Translations under genes and position numbers: made by a program
From: Neodontobutis hainanensis
Lineage: Eukaryota > Chordata > Actinopteri > Gobiiformes > Odontobutidae
DNA: 64,000 nt
Reading direction: 5' to 3'
Assembly: GCA_024349245.1 (NCBI GenBank)
Contig: JALDNG010000020.1
Location: 21,603,501 to 21,667,500, forward strand
Notes under the pieces: model-generated
What the model was told of the DNA's origin: nothing
The model's input: the letters and a program-made list of their open reading frames with translations, nothing else
Databases searched by the model: none
Part shown: positions 1 to 13,300 of the stretch, one piece after another
How the letters are laid out: every line of letters begins with the position of its first letter
Numbering within the stretch: position 1 is the stretch's first letter

Positions 1-54
1 ATTAATTTCAAAAAAGGAATACTCTATGGGCCAATAGAGTATTCCTTTCCCTAA

Positions 55-620
55 CTAATGTCTGTGAAAGTTCTCAGTCATCCAGGTCATCTTGAAGAAA
101 AGGTTAAAGCAAAAGCATCTGAACTCAGTTTTCAAGGTGAAGATGTTTTGTTTCTAATTCCAAGAGACTTTTTTAAATTCCGATATCATCTGGTAAGAGA
201 GATATCTCTAGAGGGAGGGGTTTGAACTAAAACTAAATCTGATTGGGCGAGGGGATCTTGTCTTTAGGATGGACCAGTTTTTGACAGTGTTCCCTGGTTT
301 AAAGTGTACTGGATAGTTCTGTTTGTAGAAAATCCTTTTAGGTTTTTCAGATAAACCAGACACATAAGGAATAACTACACCCTTCCCTTTTGTCCCTGGC
401 TCCTGTCTGTTTGGTGTCTGTGTCCTCTTGGTTTTGTTAAAAGTCCATTTGGGGTATCCACAGTCTCTCAGGGCTTTACGGATGTCTTCTTTCCGTTTAC
501 CTTCTGAGGTTGTGGGCACCTCTTGTGCTCTGTGCTGAAGAGTCCTGATGACTCCAGCTTGTGCTGCAGAGAGTGGTGGGAATCAAACAGCAAATATTGA
601 TCTGTGTGTGTTGGCTACCT
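55..620 (-). mobile_element. Penelope-like element, 3' part with internal deletion
   Basis: The minus strand encodes DIRKALRDCGYPKWTFNK and VVIPYVSGLSEKPKRIFYKQ, matching the segment before the GIY-YIG domain in the fuller copy at 32640-34690. It then jumps near 240-255 straight to the end region (the motif CTCTAGAGGGAGG at about 208-220), so the endonuclease domain is deleted. Confidence 0.75.
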
Positions 621-759
621 ACCTAAGATGGAAACAAGCAAATGATTGATTCTAAATTTAGGGTTTTAATAATGTAACACCAACAGTGACTGGATAGGAC
701 AGTATCTGTGCTCCTGACCTGACCCCATGAACTCCTCAGCTGGATGAACTGTTTCTGCT

Positions 760-1015
760 GATATCATTATGAACTATATTCATTTTGTATATATGAGTAC
801 TATAGACAGTTAGTCCAGGACACATCTGTGTCATGGCCTGTCCGTTCGGGAGTGGATCCACCTTCTGTGGTTCTCCCTGAGGTTTCTTGCTTTCCCATTG
901 CTTAGTTTTTCCTTACCCTGATGGAGGGTTGAAGGACAGATGATGTTGTCTTGTACAGCCCTTTGAGATAGCTGTTGTTGTGATACTGAAAAGTAAAAAT
1001 CCCTTTTCTATTATT
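760..1015. repeat. dispersed fish repeat, LINE 3'-tail-like
   Basis: The string running from the GTTCGGGAGTGGATCC region through GGTTTCTTGC to GCCCTTTGAGATAGC resembles a very common teleost repeat tail. The family assignment is from memory of its wording, not from a search. Confidence 0.45.
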
Positions 1016-1174
1016 GTATTTTATATTGTGGACAGGCGAGATGTGTCCACTAAGTAGTTACATAGTTTCAAGTCTGTGAACCATCAAAATGATATTATAA
1101 TGAGATAAATATTACATAGAGTTGCATTAATTAGCTCTTATTGAATAATAATAAGGGGGTAATAATAATAATAC

Positions 1175-1337
1175 CCTTCACATTTTGGTACTCCACTGGG
1201 ACCGGGCTCACAAAACGGCACTGTATCCGTCCAGAGACCACATTCCACACTAGAATCTCTCCATCGGCACTGCCAGTGGCCACCAGAGAGGGGGGGCACT
1301 CTGCTATGCTCAGGATGTCATCCTTATGGCCATTTCC
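1175..1337 (-). CDS. WD40 gene exon 23 (last in window)
   Basis: Acceptor GTGTGTTGCCAG, donor AAGG/GTATTA, 163 nt. It encodes GHKDDILSIAECPPSLVATG and SADGEILVWNVVSGR. It ends in phase 1; no fitting further exon was found between 1 and 1174. Confidence 0.9.
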
Positions 1338-4300
1338 CTGGCAACACACAAAGAGCATGTTGACAACACAAGATGAAAACCCAAAAAAGACAAAACTGTA
1401 CTACCAGTTAGGTACTGGACAAGATATTAGATATTATTGGTTGAGAAAAGTAATGTTTATCTCTTTAATTCTGTTGGCGGTCTGAAAGCTGTATTAAAAA
1501 CCCTGTCAGACACTGTGGATATATGTCTTAATAGTATCAGTAGGACTGCTGTTTTACTAAAGTCACGGCTACTGTACCAGAAATTGTATATATATATATT
1601 CTAAGCCTCACCAAAAATATCCCAGGCACAGTGACACATTTCTATTTCAGTGAAAAGTCAATCCCTATGTAGTTTTTATGAAAAAAGTTTTGTGTATTCT
1701 TCTTTGGGCATGTTGCTTTGGTGTCTTTGATCAAAAGCCTCTGGCACTGACAGATCCGTCTGTTATTCCAAGATCAAATATATATTGTATACCAAGTGAG
1801 ACACAACACCTAATGAGCAAATACTGTAACACCGAGTATCAAAGCTACACCGTATCAAAGGAGGCGCACCCTCCTCGAAGCAACGTATAAACATGTTCAG
1901 GTTTGTTAAGGGAAAAAATACATCAAGAGTACGTGTTTTACAAAGCAGTCTGATTTGGCGCCGAGGGGAGCCCTGGATGTGAAACTTGTCGGAGTGACTT
2001 GTTCAAGCTGCGTTGGATTGTCAAAAAGTGTTCAGTCAAGTCTGCTGCTTACAGTGCTCTCTCCAGTGTGTCACCCAGTCTGGCTCAGTGGCAGGTGTGA
2101 TGTGAGAGCCCAGAGCGATCAGACAAGTCCCGCTGCACTTCAGACCGATTCAGTCAGTCGTCATGTGCTTTGTGTGCACTCACTTCTGTCAGAACAATAC
2201 AGTTAGACTGCTCCAGGCGACAAGGAGAGACCAGACACAGTAGATTATTGATAGCCAAGAGCGTCAGGAATATGAAGCATTTGTATCACAGTCTGTCAGG
2301 CAGCTATACACGTCAGAAGCCCCGCCTCTTCATGTCAATGAGAGTCAAATACTACAAACGTTAATAACTCTCAGTACAGCGACCAAGACATGCCCCACAT
2401 TCACAGATCTGAAAAAAGACTACAGGGAGGCTCATTTTGTATTCACTTTAAAGTAGGCGGATTTTTACAAATGATGAAACCCCTTTGTTATAAAACTAAC
2501 CAGTTGATGTTGTTGGTTCTATTAGATTATACTTAATTCTCCATGCATGTATTTGTATACACTCACCTAAAGGATTATTGGGAACACCTGTTCAATTTCT
2601 CATTAATGCAGGAATCTAATCAACCAATCACATGCCAGAATTTGGCGTAAACAGAATGAGAACATGGATCCATCATGCCTTGTTACCTTTGGGCAGGCTG
2701 GTGGTGGTGGGGGTGTAATGGTGTGGGGAATGTTTTCTTGGCACACTTTAGGACCCTTAGTGCCATTTGGGCATTGTTGGGCAACACCACAGCCTACCTG
2801 AGCATTGTTTCTGACCATGTCCATCTCTTTATGACCACCATGTACCCATCGTCTGATGGCTACTTCCAGCAGGATAATGCACATCTCACAAAGCTCAAAT
2901 CATTTCAAATTGGTTTCTTAAACATGACAATGAGTTCACTGAACTAAAATGGCCCCCACAGTCACCAGATCTCAACCCAATAGAGCATCTTTGGGATGTG
3001 GTGGAACGGGAGCTTCGTGCCCTGGATGTGCATCCCACAAATCTCCATCAACTGCAAGATGCTATCCTGTCAATATGGGCCAACATTTCTAAAGAATGCT
3101 TTCAGCACCTTGTTGAATATATGCCATATAGAATTAAGGCAGTTCTGAAGGAGAAAAGGGGTCAAACACAGTATTAGTATGGTGTTCCTAATAATTCTTT
3201 AGGTGAGTGTATGTCTGTGTTCTATGGTCTACATCTTTCTCAAAGTCTCAAAAAGAACCAAAAATAGACTATAGTTAGATTGTTGCATTTTGTAAAGGGT
3301 AAAGTAAATGTTTGCTGTTTGACACACATTGAAAGAAAGAAAAAATTGATGGAAGAGAACAAACTGGGGGAGTCTCTCTAGGTCAGAAGAGCACCAGGCT
3401 TGATGAAATATACTGGAACAAGACCATCTTGTGTTACTACAAGTTGTAAAGACTAATGTATGAGGGGTCTGCACTGATCACTGTATTAAAATATAAGCCC
3501 TTTAATCAAATATAGACCTTTGAGGATTGGGTTAAATAGTGGCTGTCATAGGAACTTAAGTTAGGGTTGGCTACAAGAAGCCAAACCCGATTAAAAGAAT
3601 ATCAAAAATCACTGATACTTCAATGACAGTATTTCAAAACATAAAAAGTACAGTGGCTATATTAAAGCTGTACTGCTCTAAATATAGTTTTTTTGTGGTC
3701 TGTAAGACCCAATACAATACGTTCCACTATTTTTTATTTTTTTATTGTTTAAAACTGCTTCTGTTGCACGTGGCAGAGTGGCACTCCTGCCTCACAGCAA
3801 GAAGGTCGTAAGTTCAAAACCCGTCCGACTCAAATATTGTGACAGTCATGCTTAGTAGTAACTAAAATTGTCTGATGATGACTTTCCATTGCCCACTACT
3901 TAAAGCAATGAATGAGATGAAACATTATTAGTCTTCTCCTTCTTCTACTTTTAGTTTGATGTTCACACGTGTTTTTTGTGATATTGGTGGACTTTTATTT
4001 ACCTTAATTGACCTGATTCTACTGATTTTACCATGTAGTGCCATACAGGCCAGCCGAGGGACATAGTCCATCCAACGTGTCCTGGGACGGCCCTGGGGCC
4101 TCTTCCCGCATCCATGCCCAGGGAAGCATCACATCAGCTGACTCCTCTAGATGTGGAAGGATCTCTCAAAGGGATGGATTAGCCCAGCCACTCGGCAGGA
4201 AAAACTTATTGCCTCGTCATAAACAAAAAGTCACCTTCAGATACTTGAACTCCAGGAGCATATTTGAGTGAATTTTACACACAGGAGGTTTGTTTAAATA

Positions 4301-7300
4301 ACAGATCTACCACTGATAGATTAACTGTGGACCTCAGCCATAAGCATTGATATATATCATTCATTCAATATGAGGCAAAACTCTTGCTTCCAATTATTTT
4401 AACTGTGGCCTAAAACGATTGACATCAAACCCAGTGATAAACCCAGTCTTATGAATCTTCTCAGTACTTTTGCATTAAAACAGATTTTGTTTATCTTTAA
4501 ACGTTATATGGATTTTCATCTACTGGTTATTATTATAACAATGAGCAATATTTATTAACAACAAGGACCTTGTATAATTCAAAAAGGACCTAAGTAGATC
4601 CTTAGACCACATTATTACATATCTCTGATAATGGCAGACCTCAAAAAGAAAATTTGTTAACAAGTCCGACTACACAAATTACCTTTCAAATTGTCAGTGC
4701 CAATAACAAGATATTTTCATTCAATTTATTCCCCTTTTGGGTGAATAAATCTGCTCAACCTCACAGACAGACTTGCTGAAGGTGTGCTCAGTGCCAACTC
4801 CAACAGCAGTCTACACACCTTTTTGTAAACTTAGTCCGAAAGCCTAATACTGATATTGTAAATATGGACCCTGGTGTGCTGACACAGTGGCTCTGACTCC
4901 AGGGAAGAGCATGCATTTCGTCCCAAAGCTGGGAAATATCCTGGACCACACCAAACACAATTTTGACTGTTCCCAGGACAGCATTTTGTCTGGCAAATTA
5001 TGCATTTTGGGATTGGTATTTTTTTTACCTATATCATTCACAACCATAAATACACAGCAATAGAGCTCAAGAACAAAGCTGCAATTAAATAACAGCTTTG
5101 CCAAAAGTTTTGCTGTAGGAGAGCAATTGCAATTTTTTTTTATGTTGTCCTAGTTTGGACAACTTGGTACAATGCTGCAACACATTGGCTTGTCGTCAAT
5201 AAAAAGTGAAATAGTCCCTTCTGTTTTGGTTTTGCTGTTGCTTTCCATCAAAGAATTAATTTCCTTCCACAGAGCACAATACATGAAACAAATGGTCTCT
5301 ACTGTCAGAAAGAAGATACTGTTTCCAAAGTGAACCAAGATCTATGCATCTGCAGCGACCCAAGATTGTTTTTGATCGTACATTCACTACTAAAGAAAAA
5401 AAAAGAGCCAATTTGTTGCTTTGTCACTTTCACACAGAGCTGCATTTACAGAGACTGACGATTGAATCTATTGGATGTTTTGAATCCTGTTATCTGGTCT
5501 CCTCTAAAATAAATGTTGCACAGAGAAAACCAATTCTATTTTGCTGCCACACATCTACCCGTGTATTATTTTTGTCTGATGGAATGTCTGATTTGAAAGT
5601 TATTGTCAAAACGGTTTGGCTGTGATTAATCACCTGGTCGTCGTGCCACGGAGGTCTGGGCCTCTGCACGTGATGAGGGTCCAGAGGTAAGTCCTGCGAA
5701 CGACACACCAACACAAAGGACACATCAATGGATTAATATTATTCATAGCCCTACCCTCTTGCTAGTTAAATCAGTTTGTGCTCAACATAAAGGCAAGCCT
5801 AATGATGCTGAGGGCACTGAGCAGGAGAGTCCCCAGAGCCTCGACACACAATGGAGATGTTGTGGTGATAGATATAAAAAGCTGAGCACATTACAGCTTT
5901 TCAGGTTTGGCAGCTGCATCATTTATTGGAGCCAAGATTAGTTTAGAGCAGCAGAACAAACTGTTAATTTAGGCAGAGTTGTTTTGTGAAACCTGCTGCC
6001 GACAGCCTCCGTCTCCGCTGCAGAAGGTTTGGAGGAAACAAAACCTTGAGACACCAGGGCCTACAGTTCAGAGGAACACATGTTTGCTTTTGAATCCACT
6101 GAAGACAGCAGACAGTTGACAACCTCAAATAGTGAATAAATGTGAGCGTGATGGTTGTCTCTTATCTGTCACAAAGTGCTAGCCCTCTTTAATTATGTCA
6201 AGGTAATAAAACAAGCAAAAAAAAACAAACAAAGTCTTCTAATATTTTTTCTCATTGTTGTTTATGCATTTTTCTGTTAATCTCTCTGCTTTGTGAGTGT
6301 CAGAGTAACAGGTATTTACCATAAAAAATATATATACTGTATATGTTTTGCTTGAGGTGTCTGCATTTTCAAATCAACTCTGACATTCAGTGACCGATAG
6401 ACGAGACATGATGTGTCTAAAAGTAATATTGCCAGGGTGACATTATAAAATACTGACCACAAAGAAATACAGAATTCTATTCATATGTTTCATTCATAAC
6501 AAGACATCACATGTTTCCACATCAAATATGATCTATATTAACGGAAACACAACTTATTTGAGGCTCTGTAATGTGCCTTGGATAACGCAGCAGCAAAGAA
6601 TGCCTAATTTGTAGTTGTGGTGGTAGTAGGAGAGGTATTTGACTGTTTAATGCATACTGTTACTCTGATAATATGTATGTAGAAAAGAGTAAAGTCCATT
6701 CTAATGATCCACGTAAATCCACAGGAACCAGATGGAAACAAATGTGTGCAGCTATGTCTGGGTTGTCAGGATTCATAAAGCCGTTCCAATGGCTGTGTGC
6801 ATCAGTGAAGTGAGACGTAAAATGCAGTTCAGCTGGTAATGACGGTGTAAACAAATGCAAATGGAACACAATGTGTGAGAGATGGAAAACTGGAAGAATA
6901 ATTGAAATGGGATTTTGAAAATACATTTGACAAATTATACCGAGAGCATTTTTATCTTTTTGTACTCACAGAGTAAATGCCAATCTTGCGGCTGCGGCCA
7001 ACAGAAATGACATAACTACAAATGGAAATAGCACAAAGTTAAAATGGAAGATAAAAATCTATTCTGAGCTGAGAAGACTTATATCAAATATCACACTATT
7101 ACTCACGAATTCCGGTGAACTTTCAAATACAAGCACTCACAAACTTCCTGATGTCCACCATCTGCAGACAGAAATGAAATATGACTTTCATTTACATATT
7201 GATGGAGGCATAAAGACAAACCAGTTCTTTCATTCCTTGTATTCTACACTGTCTTCTGTTGAAATTATCTACACATAACAATAAAAAAAGCTTAAGGTCA

Positions 7301-10300
7301 GTGGTGCCTACTTAGCGACTATATTTAGGAACTGCGACTCTTTTTCAAAAAAACGACTAGCAACAAATCTAGTGACTTTCTAGGTCTTATTGAATACTTG
7401 TTTTTTTTTCTTCTCTTAACGAGTTGCTATGACCCCCTCTCCCATCCCAAAGCACTCAGAGACGGCCGAGTCCACGATCTGCAGTCCCTCCCAGCTGAAG
7501 TCTGCGCAGAAAATGTTCACTGTTTTACATCCAGAGCATGGATGTATCATTAGTGTTTCACGATGTAGAAATACTTCAAAGATATTGCGATACCTTGATG
7601 CTTAAATCAATACGATATCACGTTATGTAGGTATAGATTCTTTAAATACCTGACATTAGTGCTGTGTTAACGAGTAGTGCACTGCTCTGCTGCAGCTCAA
7701 ATCAAAGACAGATATGGTCTAATTGTCTTTGTTTAAACACCCTTAAACAATTCAAAAACAGCAAACAGCTGCTATTCTGTGTTCCTTCACATAGCCTCTG
7801 TTGTGTCATGCCTCACTGGAGCTGAGGGAAAGAAATGAGCGCATGGAAGCTGTGTCCTGTTCACGTCTCTGGTGAGGACACATTTGTGTCAAAAACCCAA
7901 ACCAGGTCTTGTATTTTTTGATTGGTAGCTTATATTTGAGACAGAAGTGTGTTACAGGTCTGTATTATTGTAACGATCATTAGATAGATTAGATTAGATT
8001 AATTAGACAGTCAGAGCTCAAAGCCTGGAAGGAGTAGGATAAAGAGAACTTAAGCAATTTTTCAAAAATAATTTTTCAGGCTGATGTTAAGGTATCGTTC
8101 TAGTATCGGTATCGTGATCCTCAAGCCAGGTAACGAACCTACACTATGTGTCATTAGACCAAAGACTCACACAGCTTCACCTCAGCTACTGTGTGTGCCT
8201 TTCTGTGACACAAGCTAAAAATCTAGCTTGTAACAGCTCATTGTGTCTCAGTCTAAACTGTAGGCCTACATACTCTAAAAAGAACTCAGGAGGACTCTAC
8301 AGTGATTAACAGCGCTAAACTCACTGATGACGTTGTAATATATGTACTGTTGGGTTTCCAGCGAGTCTTTCTTTAAATCCTGGCTCCTAGAATTGTTTGG
8401 CATCGGCTTGAGTTTAAAAGAGGTGCTATGAAAACTGAACGCTGCCATTGTGCACTTTTCCGTTGCTGAATGACAACAAGGCTACAAATCATGATATTTG
8501 AGGACTTCTCTGTCGCAGTCATAAGAAAGCGTTAGGAATACACATACACATAATTCATTCTGCATATCCACTTTTTGTTGGTTTAATCATAAGGAGACTA
8601 CATTTTAACTGTCATGTAAGCCTGTATCAGCATTTACTTACAAAATGTCCAGTGACAAAGGTTTGCAGGTATGCATTTATCCAACCTGCAACTATACTGT
8701 ATATTATATATTTTTTTTACAAAATGTTTACAAAAACACTTACTTAGGAATGTAACCAGTCACACATTCACCTGTGAACCCAAGAACTGGCATTATTAAT
8801 ACAAAATGTCTAATGTTGTGGCATTTTTTGATAAGCCAACACTTTAAGCCCCCAACTATGACAATTCAAAAATAGGACAGCAGGTGAAACCCACACCGTC
8901 ATTAGTTATATGTCCATATAAGGTAAAGCAAAATGTAACAAATTCATTCAAATAAAAAGTGTAAATTGTTTTGTAGCTTAGCATTGATGATATTGTGTCT
9001 CTTTTTTTTTTTCAGGAAAAAAAAAAGAAAAAACGGCTAATTTAATATGTGGGAAGTATACATAACTTTAATAATAATAATAATAATAATGGATTGGATT
9101 TTATATAGAGTCTATTATTAATTTATTCCACGGTTACACCCTGGTGGTGGAGATGTGGCAGCCATTTTGCGGCTACATACTCACACATTATTCACCAGTG
9201 CCATAGATACTGAAACTTAAACGCTGCTTCACCCTGTTTAGTTCTAACTCTGGGCACGAGCAGAAGGTCTGTCCCAGATGTTCGCAGAGTCCGAGGAGGC
9301 TCATAAGTGATTAAGTAAACCAGCAGTGCTTTTTTAAAGTCTATTTTCTAAGGAACAGGAAGACAGTGCAAAGATTTTAAAATTGGAATGATGTGGTTGT
9401 ACTTCCTGGTTTTGCTTAGAACCCGAGCAGCAGCGTTTGGAAAAATAACACTCTTAGATACCTGCACTGAACTAAGTCTTGTCGATAATTAGCAGGTTCT
9501 TCACCCTAATTATAGAGAATTTATGTTCTTCTCCGATGTGCACAAAAGTAGCATAATTGATTTTTTTGTTGCAAGGGAATGTTGCTAGCTGTTGTATTGG
9601 TGATATAATAATATCTGATCATGTACCTGTTTTTGTGCAGCTAAACATTTAAAAATCCAATCCCCCAAAGTCAAAAATGGACGTTTAATAATTTTCTAAT
9701 TTATGATCATAAGTTTATGTATAAACATCACAACCTTTTATTGAGGAAAACAAAACTCCCAGTCTGCTCTGGGATACCTTAAGGGCCTACACTCAGGTTC
9801 AATAAAATCAGTCCCCTTCTGATCATCTCAGGGAAAAAATTCAAGTGGTCAGAGTGGCTTTGAAGGGGTTTAATTTCTTCAGAAAAAGGCGGAGAAATCC
9901 ATGTTTTTTATAAAGCAGAGGATGTATAAATTTGCTAACAAACCAAATCGCTACTTAGCCAACCTACTTTGAAACAAGGCACTGGTCTGAAATCTTCCAT
10001 GTGTCAGAGATTTGTTAGGCGTAGTTAACTATGACCACACAGTGATCAATGATGCTTTCAAATTATCTGTTATTATCTGTAATTATTTCTGAGCAGTTAT
10101 AATCCCAGTTCCAATCATTTAACGAAAAAAACTGTATAATCTTTACCCTAGGTCTGGATCTGACAGTCAGAGGGAAGACCTTTGTAAACCAATAACTCAG
10201 ATTGAAAATTTAAAAACTATTCAGCTGCTACCAAACAGCAAGACTCCTGGCCTGGATAGTTTCAGTGAGGATTTTTATAAAAAAGTTCATCAAAATCCTA

Positions 10301-13300
10301 ATTTCCCCTTTATCAGATTCTCATTTGTTGCTGGTGCACTCCCTCCCTCCAATATTTTACTTGTTTTGAAAAAAGGGAAATCCCTAATTCTAAATTTAAT
10401 TGTAAAATATCTGTTTTGAATCTCAATCTGAAGGTTCTGGCCTTAAGGTTAGAAAATGTGCTGCCTTATATTGTTAAAAATGACTAAACTGGGACCATCA
10501 CTGTTCAAAACAGTTGTCTCTATGAGAATTTGGGCCAATTTTGCCGGGAAATCAACCCAGTGTAACGTAGTGTGCGCTCACGTGTACAGCTCTGACTTCC
10601 CAGTATAGCCACCATGACAGCAAGCGAGATTAGCAAGCGGTAGTATCGAGATGGACTTTGCGAGCAACAAAAACAACCAGCCTCCAGCACAGCCCAGACA
10701 CTGACTCCTCACAAATAAAAAAATGTCAGCTCAAGCGAGTCCCAAAGAGCAAAGCGGGAGAATGACCGGCGTCGGGCTAAGACGAGAGTAGACTTTGGCC
10801 GAGCATTTGAGCCATGGAGAGAGCTGTGGTCTACTGTGAATATAAAAACAGACACTGAGCTGGCATGAGAAAACAGGGATCCTTACCAGCTATCACATTT
10901 CTGGCATTGGTTGTCTCGTTATATTTACTCATACTAATTTACTGGTCTGTTTATTATAATAAAAATCACATCTGTTTGTCTCTCAGTTGTAATCCAAAGT
11001 ACAACATACAATAGCACTTAGACTAAATTCAATATATGTCAGGATATGGGGGTGAGGTGTACTGCACCACGTCAGCAGCGAGCACGAGTAGGACCTCTGC
11101 AGATACCAGCATGCTCCTCTGGATGAAGCTCTGACAAAGAGGTCAAACCATCAGGTTCTGCAGCACGAGGCCCTGTCACAGACTGGACTCAACAGACGTG
11201 TCTGAAGGTGAGACTATAAAACATTATTTTACTCACTGAAGTGTGTTTTGTTAGTAAATGCCAGTGTGTGGGAATAAGAAATATTTATGCAACATTATCA
11301 ACACAATGAAACAGCAACATAATAATACTGATAATAATGTTTAGTTATTATTACAGCACTAACGTGTCCACACAGTAAATGTGGCCAAAGACTACAGCTA
11401 CACTCTCACGGGAACCATTATGTTTAGGTCTCATGCAGCAGTGGAAAAGTGGACATGTTTGTTACCTCTCAAACACCATATGCAAGTCTGTGTAATTTAT
11501 GCCAAATAAAGTAATGAAATTAATGTCATTACTGTCAAAATGACACACATACTAATTATTTCTCTTGCTATAAATATGTGAAAGAAAAATCTATAATTAT
11601 ATATTTGTATAAACCGTGCAATTAAAAAACACCATGTGGAGGGCTGAGACCCTGTAGGATCATTTGGCAGCATTTGTTTTCTAGATCTGTTTGCATGACT
11701 CTGCAGTTCAGACAGGTGCTGAGCCCTGTTATGTTTGTCTGGTCTCCATCACATCCAGAAAAACCCTGGCAGACGAGTTCCAAGCATCTGGAGAACTTCT
11801 TTGTAACTGTGCCTGAAAATGGAACAACAAGTATTGTTTATATTCCAGAGGTTTATTTGTGTGTGTGATCATTTCTGTAGATATATGACCTACCTGCCTC
11901 TGTCGTCCTGCAGCAGCTGACCCCCCTCAGTCTGTCCTCCTCACTGACAGCTCCAGCTCCTGCTCTCCTCCTTCTTCAGTCACTGTCAGAGCTCTCCTCC
12001 AGGAGCTTGAAACTCTCCTGACCTGAGTCCTGAGAAGAAAACATTTTAATAGATTACATATATGTCATTATATTGTGCTAAACTTACTGTTAGAGGTATT
12101 CTGGATGACACAAAAGTGAAATAAACAATGATAAGCTGAAATGTTACAGAAAATGTTACATTTATGTTCTCTCAACCTAATGCAAAAGTAATTCAGTGCA
12201 GTTATGATTCATGATGTGAAACAAAAACAACTCACTGATGTGTTCCACAAGGTGGTTTAGAAACAGTGCAGCAGTTTAGACATTTGTTGACCAGATAAAA
12301 AGGAAGTGCTCCAACATTAGTGCAAAGACTCGACAAAATAACAGTTTTAGTAACACATATATAGTATCCTGTCTGATATAAGTTCACTAACTTTAGCCGT
12401 TATCCTGTTGAGACGGTGGTCCTCGGTGAAAGCTACATGAGTTGTTGATGTAGCTGCTCAGCTAACATTAGCTGTTTTAGACAAACGTTACATGCAGTCA
12501 ATAATATCTCATATAAAGTTCGCTCTAATTCCGTATTGAGTTAACCAACGCTTTATAAAACATGCCATTGTCAAAAATGAGTTGCTCTCTAATCTCCCAT
12601 GCCTCAGGAACTCTCTTTACTGCGGTGTCAGTTTACAATAAACTTGGAGAAGTGTAACTTTTCTTACCTTCTCTGTAAATGTCCTGTGAACAGCTGTAGC
12701 TGGTTGTCTGTTGCTCTGTTACCCAGTTGTGCACGTACGAGTGCACACCAGCGAGAGCGAGCAGGACACTGACTGAAGTTCTTCTAACGGCCACTGGTGT
12801 CAGTAACTGTTCGGTTTTTCTGAAAGTTACGCAATGCCCCTTTAAATAATCTTATTCAGCATTCATCTGTGTTTAGTTCAGTGGCCCTGGTCATTTCTCT
12901 AGATGCAGAAAAGGCCTCTGACTTCTAGAATGCCCAGGGGTGGTATACATCAGAAGTGATTACTAAAGGACAGACAGTAGATCAAACAATTTTAGTATTG
13001 TTCGAGAGAGCAGGCAGGGCTGTCATCTAAGCCCACTGTTGTTTGCACTGGCTATGGAGCCCCACTATCAGAAAGGACCCCAGTTTTGAAGGACTCTCCT
13101 TGAATAATTGTCAGCATAAAATTCAACTTTTTGCTAATGACATTTTGATTTCTCTGAACCCTCACACTCACTCAATTCCAAAGCTGATACAATTAATTAC
13201 TTATTATGGCCATAAGGCTACATCAGGCTACAAGATACATTTTTCTAAGAAGGCCATGCATTTATCTGGTCTACGTCCTGTCAATTTAAACATTTATCTG

